Shown here: piece by piece, positions 59,448 through 64,000 of the stretch
Numbering within the stretch: position 1 is the first letter of the stretch
Layout: each line of letters opens with the position of its first letter
Origin: DASUNP01 sp035249305
GTDB lineage: Bacteria; Acidobacteriota; Blastocatellia; UBA7656
Assembly: GCA_035249305.1 (NCBI GenBank)
Contig: DATFGQ010000113.1
Span: 17,983-81,982 of the forward strand
Reading direction: 5' to 3'
Length of the DNA stretch: 64,000 bases
The notes under the pieces: model-generated
The model's database searches: none
The model's input: only the letters and a program-made list of their open reading frames with translations
Told to the model about the DNA's origin: nothing
Made by a program: the position numbers and the translations under genes

Positions 59448-61952
59448 ATGCGTCTGTCGATAATAATTCTGCTAGCAATCGTCTTAATGCCCGCCGCCGC
59501 CCGCGCTCAAGAAAACAGCTTCAGCGCGAAGACCGCGCCGCTCCAAAAGATCGACGGCTACGTGCCGCTCTACTGGGACCAGGCGACCGGCAAGATGTTT
59601 ATGGAAATATCGCGGTTCAACACGGAGTTCCTTTACCAGGTCTCGCTACAGACGGGCGTCGGCTCGAACCCCATCGGCCTGGACCGCGGCCAGCTCGGCA
59701 ACACGCACGTCGTCTTTTTCGAGCGCGTAGGCCCGAAAGTCTTGATGATCGAGCCGAACTATCGCTACCGCGCCATCACGAATGACGCGGCCGAGCGGCG
59801 CGCGGTCGAAGAGTCTTTCGCGCGGAGCGTGCTCTGGGGGTTCAAGGTCGAAGCCGCCGACGCTAACCGCGTGCTCGTAGACGCTACCGGATTTTTTATG
59901 CGCGACGCCCATGGCGTGATCGATCGTCTGCGCCAGACGCGCCAGGGGCAATACCGCTACGACGAGAGCCGCAGCGCGTTTTACCTCTCCCGCACCAAAG
60001 GCTTCCCCAAGAACACGGAGGTCGAAACTACGCTGACCTTCTCGATTGAAGGCGACCCCGGCCCGCTCGTTCGCGACACGGTGCCGACGGCCCAGGCCGT
60101 GACCGTGCGCGAGCATCATTCGATGGTCGAGCTGCCCGCCGCCGCCTACACGCCGCGCCGGTTAGACCCGCGAGTCGGAGTCTTCGGCATAGACTTTTAC
60201 GACTACGCCACGCCCATCACCGAAGCGATAGAGCAGAGGTGGATCGCGCGCCACCGGCTTCAAAAGAGAGACCCTTCGCAAGCCATCTCCGAGCCGGTCA
60301 AGCCGATCATCTATTACGTCGACAACGGCACGCCCGAACCCGTCCGCGGCGCGCTCATCGAAGGCGCTTCGTGGTGGAACCAGGCTTTCGAAGCGGCGGG
60401 CTTCCGAAACGCGTTTCAGGTGAAGGTGCTGCCGGCCGACGCCGACCCTATGGACGTGCGCTACAACATGATTAACTGGGTGCACCGCTCGACGCGCGGC
60501 TGGGCTTACGGCAACACGGTCACCGACCCCCGCACGGGCGAGATCATCAAGGGCAACGTCACGCTCGACTCGCTTCGCGCGCGTCAAGACTACCTGATAG
60601 CCACGGGGCTGGTGCCCGATAAGAAGAACGGGCAGGGCCAGGACTACTGCCAGTTCGGCCTCGGCGCGGAGATCGAATATCTCGCGGCGCTCGACCCCGC
60701 GGCGGATGCCGGCGCGATGGCGATGGCGCGCATACGCCAGTTGTCCGCGCACGAAGTCGGCCACACTTTAGGGCTGGCTCACAACTTCGCCGCGAGCACT
60801 TACGGCCGCGCGTCGGTGATGGACTACCCCGCGCCTATGGTCGAGATCAAGGATGGCAAGATCGATCTGTCGAACGCCTACGCCCGTGGCATAGGCGCTT
60901 ACGACAAGTTCGCCATCAGGTTCGCCTACTCGGAGTTCCCGAAAGGCGCAAACGAGCAGGCGGAGCTTGAGCGGATAATCACCGAAGGTCTTCGCGCGGG
61001 GATGCTCTTCATCTCGGACGCCGACGCGCGCCCGCCGGGCGCGGCCCACCCGCTGGCGAACCTCTGGGACAACGGCGACGACCCGGTGGGGATGCTCCGG
61101 CACGAGATGGAAGTGCGCCGCGTGGGGCTTGCCAACTTCGGCTTGAATAACGTCCGCGAAGGCGCGCCGCTGTCGATGCTCGAAGCCAAGCTCTTGCCGC
61201 TCTACCTGCATCACCGCTACCAGCTACAGGCCGCGGTCAAATCAGTAGGCGGTCTTTATTATACTTATTCGGTGAGGACGCCGAGCGGGCCGAGCCCCGC
61301 TCGCGTGCGAGAGGTAGTGCCCGCGCAGCGTCAGCGCGAAGCAATCGACGCGGTGCTCGATTGCCTTGACACGGACCAACTGGCCATCCCCGCGCGGATC
61401 CTTGAGATGATCCCGCCGCGCGCGTTCGGCTACGACGGCGGGACTACGGAGCTGTTTACGAAGCGGACCGATCCGGTATTCGACCCTATCGCTTCGGCAA
61501 CGGTGGCGGCGGACTTCGCCATATCGGGATTGATTCAGCACCAGCGGGCGGCGCGACTGGTCGAGTTCCACGCGCGCGACCGCGCCAACCCCGATTTCAA
61601 AGAGGTGGTAGACGCGCTCATCAATCGCACGTGGAAGTCGGCCGCCGCCAGGGATTCATACCAGGCCGCCATCTCGCGCGCGGTGCAGAGCCTCGCGGTC
61701 ACCCGTCTGATGGATCTGGCGGCAAACGCGGACGCCGCGCCTCAAGTCCGCGCGACGGCGACCGAAGCTCTGCGAGATCTCTCCGAATACCTTAAGACAC
61801 CTTCGCAAGACTCGACGGTCGCCGCTCACCGCCGGGCCACGCGCGACGACATCGAGCGCTTTTTGACGCGGCCCGACCAGCCGCGCAAACAGACGGCCCC
61901 AATCCCGCAGCCGCCGGGCGATCCGATCGGGTCGCCGTCGCGGTCGAATTAA
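59448..61952 (+). CDS. Secreted zinc metalloprotease (DUF5117/DUF4953 type)
   Basis: The 834-aa product has a signal peptide (IIILLAIVLMPAAARA) and a domain of unknown function (DUF5117-like, residues 30-260) followed by a metzincin-like region with the motif SAHEVGHTLGLAHNFAAST (HExxHxxGxxH). A conserved DYPAPMVEI follows and a helical C-terminal part of about 330 residues ends in a proline-rich tail. It probably degrades proteins outside the membrane. ATG 59448 with AAAGGAG upstream is preferred to the TTG at 59442. Confidence 0.9.
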   Translation: MRLSIIILLAIVLMPAAARAQENSFSAKTAPLQKIDGYVPLYWDQATGKMFMEISRFNTEFLYQVSLQTGVGSNPIGLDRGQLGNTHVVFFERVGPKVLMIEPNYRYRAITNDAAERRAVEESFARSVLWGFKVEAADANRVLVDATGFFMRDAHGVIDRLRQTRQGQYRYDESRSAFYLSRTKGFPKNTEVETTLTFSIEGDPGPLVRDTVPTAQAVTVREHHSMVELPAAAYTPRRLDPRVGVFGIDFYDYATPITEAIEQRWIARHRLQKRDPSQAISEPVKPIIYYVDNGTPEPVRGALIEGASWWNQAFEAAGFRNAFQVKVLPADADPMDVRYNMINWVHRSTRGWAYGNTVTDPRTGEIIKGNVTLDSLRARQDYLIATGLVPDKKNGQGQDYCQFGLGAEIEYLAALDPAADAGAMAMARIRQLSAHEVGHTLGLAHNFAASTYGRASVMDYPAPMVEIKDGKIDLSNAYARGIGAYDKFAIRFAYSEFPKGANEQAELERIITEGLRAGMLFISDADARPPGAAHPLANLWDNGDDPVGMLRHEMEVRRVGLANFGLNNVREGAPLSMLEAKLLPLYLHHRYQLQAAVKSVGGLYYTYSVRTPSGPSPARVREVVPAQRQREAIDAVLDCLDTDQLAIPARILEMIPPRAFGYDGGTTELFTKRTDPVFDPIASATVAADFAISGLIQHQRAARLVEFHARDRANPDFKEVVDALINRTWKSAAARDSYQAAISRAVQSLAVTRLMDLAANADAAPQVRATATEALRDLSEYLKTPSQDSTVAAHRRATRDDIERFLTRPDQPRKQTAPIPQPPGDPIGSPSRSN

Positions 61953-62010
61953 AGGAAGCGACTGCTTGAAGCCCGGCCAAGTTGACGCCTGAGCCTCGGG
62001 ACTATACTAT

Positions 62011-62049
62011 TTAACATCCTTGTTACCTCAACGTGACGACCCTGTTAAT
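62011..62049 (+). promoter_or_regulatory. Pho-box-like array of four 11-bp direct repeats
   Basis: Four hexamers occur every 11 bp: TTAACA (62011), GTTACC (62022), GTGACG (62033) and GTTAAT (62044). They lie 31 bp before the DUF47 gene, the first of the phosphate-transport genes. A -10-like TATACT at 62003-62008 is upstream of the array, so its place relative to the transcript start is not settled. The same array design occurs at 63803. Confidence 0.65.
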
Positions 62050-62079
62050 TGACGCAGATTCCGAGGCTCAGGAGGCAAA

Positions 62080-62694
62080 ATGTTCGGTCTTATTCCGCGC
62101 GAAGAGAAATACTTTGCCATGTTGAACCAACTGGCGGCGAAAGTAAGAGAAGGCGGCGAGGTCTTCGCTAAGATATTCAAGGATTTCTCCAACCACGCGC
62201 AATACGCCGAGCAGATCAAACAGATAGAGGTCGAGTGCGACGAGATCGCCGCGAAGATCACGCAGAAGCTCAACTCAAGCTTCATCACGCCCATCGACCG
62301 CGAAGACATATACCTACTGGTGACGGAGCTCGACGACGTCATAGACATGATAAACGACCTTGCGCGCCGCCTTGAGATCTATAACATCACCACGCTCAAG
62401 CCCGACTCGGCCGAGATCGCGAACCTCTTGAGCAGGTCCACGGTCGAGATACAAGATGTCTTCGCGCTGTTGGAGCGCAGCCAGGGCGTGGGCGAGCACT
62501 GCCGCAACATCAACCAGCTTGAGAAGCGCGCCGACTCGCTCTACCGCGACGCGCTCCGCCGATTGTTTAAGGAGGAGAAGGACCCGATCGAGATCATCAA
62601 GTGGATGTCGCTTTACGAAGAGCTCGAAAACACGATTGACCGCTGCAAAGATGTAGCCGAGGCCCTTGAGGCCGTGGTGGTCAAGAACAAATAG
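62080..62694 (+). CDS. DUF47/PhoU-like phosphate transport regulator
   Basis: The 204-aa helical product has the DUF47 marks: the N-terminal MFGLIPREEKYFAMLNQLA, ECDEIAAKITQKLNSSFITP and IDREDIYLLVTELDDVIDMI, with several acidic residues placed to bind metal as in PhoU. It normally works with Pit phosphate transporters, and the pit gene begins 19 bp downstream. AGGAGG precedes the ATG. A Pho-box-like array lies just upstream. Confidence 0.92.
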   Translation: MFGLIPREEKYFAMLNQLAAKVREGGEVFAKIFKDFSNHAQYAEQIKQIEVECDEIAAKITQKLNSSFITPIDREDIYLLVTELDDVIDMINDLARRLEIYNITTLKPDSAEIANLLSRSTVEIQDVFALLERSQGVGEHCRNINQLEKRADSLYRDALRRLFKEEKDPIEIIKWMSLYEELENTIDRCKDVAEALEAVVVKNK

Positions 62695-62713
62695 CAGCGG
62701 AGGCTCACACCTT

Positions 62714-63742
62714 ATGACGCAAACGCAGTTGGCGTTTGTTATCCTCATAATCCTAGTCGCACTCGTATTCGATTACGTTAACGGATGGCATGACGCGGCC
62801 AACTCGATCGCCACGGTCGTCTCCACTCGCGTGCTGTCGCCTGGGCTGGCGGTCATCTGGGCGGCCTTTTTCAACTTCGTGGCCTTCGCCATCTTCGGCA
62901 CGCGCGTGGCGAAGACGATCGGCAGCGACCTGATCGAGATAAAGCTTATCGACGAGAAGTGGCAACTGTGGGTGCTGCTGTGCGCGTTGTTGGGGGCGAT
63001 CATCTGGGACGTGGTCACGTGGTACTACGGGCTGCCGTCCAGCTCTTCGCACGCGCTGGTGGGCGGGCTTGCGGGCGCGGCCATAGCCGCCTACAGGGGA
63101 TTTGACGGGCTGCTGAAACCTGCGGGCTGGATAAAGACGGGGGCGTTTATCGTCATCTCGCCGCTCGTAGGCTTTATTCTCGGCTTCGTATTTATGGCGG
63201 CGATATTTTGGATCTTCCGCCGCCACTCGCCCGACCGCGTCGATAAGACTTTTCGCAAGGGGCAGCTTTTGTCGGCCGCGCTCTACAGCCTTGGGCACGG
63301 CGGCAACGACGCGCAAAAGACTATGGGTATAATCGCGGGCGTGCTCGTGGCCGCGAACATCAACCCGACGGCGACAAGCGATATACCGCTCTGGGTAGTG
63401 CTCACCTGCCACGCGGCGATAGCGCTCGGCACGCTTTCGGGCGGGTGGCGGATCGTGCACACGATGGGGTCGCGCATAACGAAGCTCAAACCCGTGGGCG
63501 GGTTTGCGGCGGAGACGGCCGGCGCAGCGGCGATCTATATGGCCACGTTCGGCGGCATCCCCGTCAGCACGACGCACACGATCACGGGTTCTATCGTAGG
63601 CGTCGGGGCTACCAGAAGGCTTTCGGCCGTGCGCTGGGGCGTGGCTGGCCGCGTAGTCTGGGCCTGGATTCTGACCATACCTATGTCGGCGATTATCGCC
63701 GCGCTCATCTTTCTGATTGTAGAGCTTTTTCATAAGATTTGA
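62714..63742 (+). CDS. pit: Inorganic phosphate transporter, Pit family
   Basis: The 342-aa product has about ten membrane helices and both Pit signature repeats: DYVNGWHDAANSIATVVSTR near the N-terminus and LGHGGNDAQKTMGIIAGVL in the middle. PSSSSHALVGGLAGAAIA and GIPVSTTHTITGSIVGVGAT are the paired serine/threonine-rich stretches. It imports phosphate (as metal-phosphate) with protons. ATG 62714 with GGAGG upstream is preferred to a start at 62666 inside the DUF47 gene. Confidence 0.94.
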   Translation: MTQTQLAFVILIILVALVFDYVNGWHDAANSIATVVSTRVLSPGLAVIWAAFFNFVAFAIFGTRVAKTIGSDLIEIKLIDEKWQLWVLLCALLGAIIWDVVTWYYGLPSSSSHALVGGLAGAAIAAYRGFDGLLKPAGWIKTGAFIVISPLVGFILGFVFMAAIFWIFRRHSPDRVDKTFRKGQLLSAALYSLGHGGNDAQKTMGIIAGVLVAANINPTATSDIPLWVVLTCHAAIALGTLSGGWRIVHTMGSRITKLKPVGGFAAETAGAAAIYMATFGGIPVSTTHTITGSIVGVGATRRLSAVRWGVAGRVVWAWILTIPMSAIIAALIFLIVELFHKI

Positions 63743-63802
63743 TCTCTGCGCAACACGAAATCAAATCCCGCATCAGTTCCAATTCAAACCCGCTTCCGTC
63801 TT

Positions 63803-63841
63803 TTAACCGAAATTTAACATGGATGTTGCCGATCTGTAACA
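63803..63841 (+). promoter_or_regulatory. Pho-box-like array upstream of the lipoprotein gene
   Basis: Hexamers TTAACC (63803), TTAACA (63814), GTTGCC (63825) and GTAACA (63836) occur every 11 bp. TATACT at 63851-63856 follows at a fitting distance for an activated promoter, about 50 bp before the ATG at 63904. Confidence 0.7.
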
Positions 63842-63903
63842 CCGCATTTCTATACTGATTTATTAAGTGTTAGTCAAAAACAGCACGGGAGGCCCCTAAA
63901 ATA

Positions 63904-64000
63904 ATGATTAATCGCATTACGGCAGTCAGGTTGGGCGCAGCAATATTAATGATCGCTGTTGCCGCGCTTACTATGGTCGGCTGTGGCGGCTCGTCAAGCA
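63904..64000 (+). CDS. Lipoprotein start, candidate phosphate-binding PstS (cut by window edge)
   Basis: The frame from ATG 63904 gives a lipoprotein signal: RITAVRLGAA, the hydrophobic ILMIAVAALTM and VGCGGSSS, with Cys as the probable lipid attachment site. GGGAGG lies upstream. Only 32 residues are in the window, so the PstS assignment rests on position after pit, on the Pho-box-like array, and on the Gly/Ser-rich start usual in PstS. It could be another lipoprotein. Confidence 0.6.
   Translation, partial: MINRITAVRLGAAILMIAVAALTMVGCGGSSS

Overview
The window (about 60% GC) looks like an aerobic, heterotrophic Acidobacteriota chromosome, most likely of the Blastocatellia type. This is inferred from the gene families: five Oar-like TonB-dependent receptors with an N-terminal carboxypeptidase-regulatory domain, two VWFA-related proteins of the kind typical of Acidobacteria, expanded secreted peptidases, Uma2/DUF2442 proteins, and GC-rich codon use. 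There are no tRNA, rRNA, CRISPR or prophage genes.

Layout. 0-4 kb: two TonB-dependent receptors on the minus strand, the first cut by the window edge. 4-14 kb: an NTF2-like protein, trmFO, a VWFA protein, an M19 dipeptidase and a TAP-like hydrolase (plus), then a minus-strand M14 peptidase/hemF pair. 14-29 kb: hemerythrin, a D-threonine-aldolase-like enzyme, a beta-lactamase-fold hydrolase, two S9 peptidases, a sialidase-like propeller, a cupin, and a minus-strand uma2-duf2442-folD-xer cluster. 29-34 kb: a second VWFA gene, a membrane DUF3179 gene interrupted by an in-frame UGA, and a LytS/LytTR two-component pair. 34-44 kb: two TonB receptors, a degenerate NtrC-like regulator, an HhH-type protein and an unknown. 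44-49 kb: an accessory-looking signalling segment (Crp/Fnr regulator, coiled-coil protein, very small ORFs, small membrane protein, proline-rich secreted protein, ECF sigma factor, zinc-finger anti-sigma candidate). 49-62 kb: the fifth TonB receptor, TPR, STAS, creatininase-like, zinc-ribbon, amidohydrolase, DinB and DinB-nitroreductase genes, and a large zinc metalloprotease. 62-64 kb: a phosphate locus (DUF47, Pit transporter, start of a lipoprotein) with two matching Pho-box-like direct-repeat arrays.

Together the genes suggest a cell that digests proteins and peptides outside the membrane (S9, M14, M19, TAP-like, zinc metalloprotease) and imports products through TonB-dependent channels.

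The most interesting signal is at 30355-31605: a DUF3179 membrane protein whose reading frame runs straight through a UGA at the first cysteine position of a CxxC motif. The UGA is followed at once by a perfect 7-bp hairpin with a GGUCU loop, the loop known from the E. coli fdhF SECIS element. It is a strong candidate for an unreported selenoprotein. Other notable items are a palindromic MITE-like element present twice, heptanucleotide inverted-repeat elements present three times (one split by a REP-like block), a degenerate sigma-54 activator, a DinB-nitroreductase fusion, and a 24-residue membrane peptide ORF with a perfect ribosome binding site.
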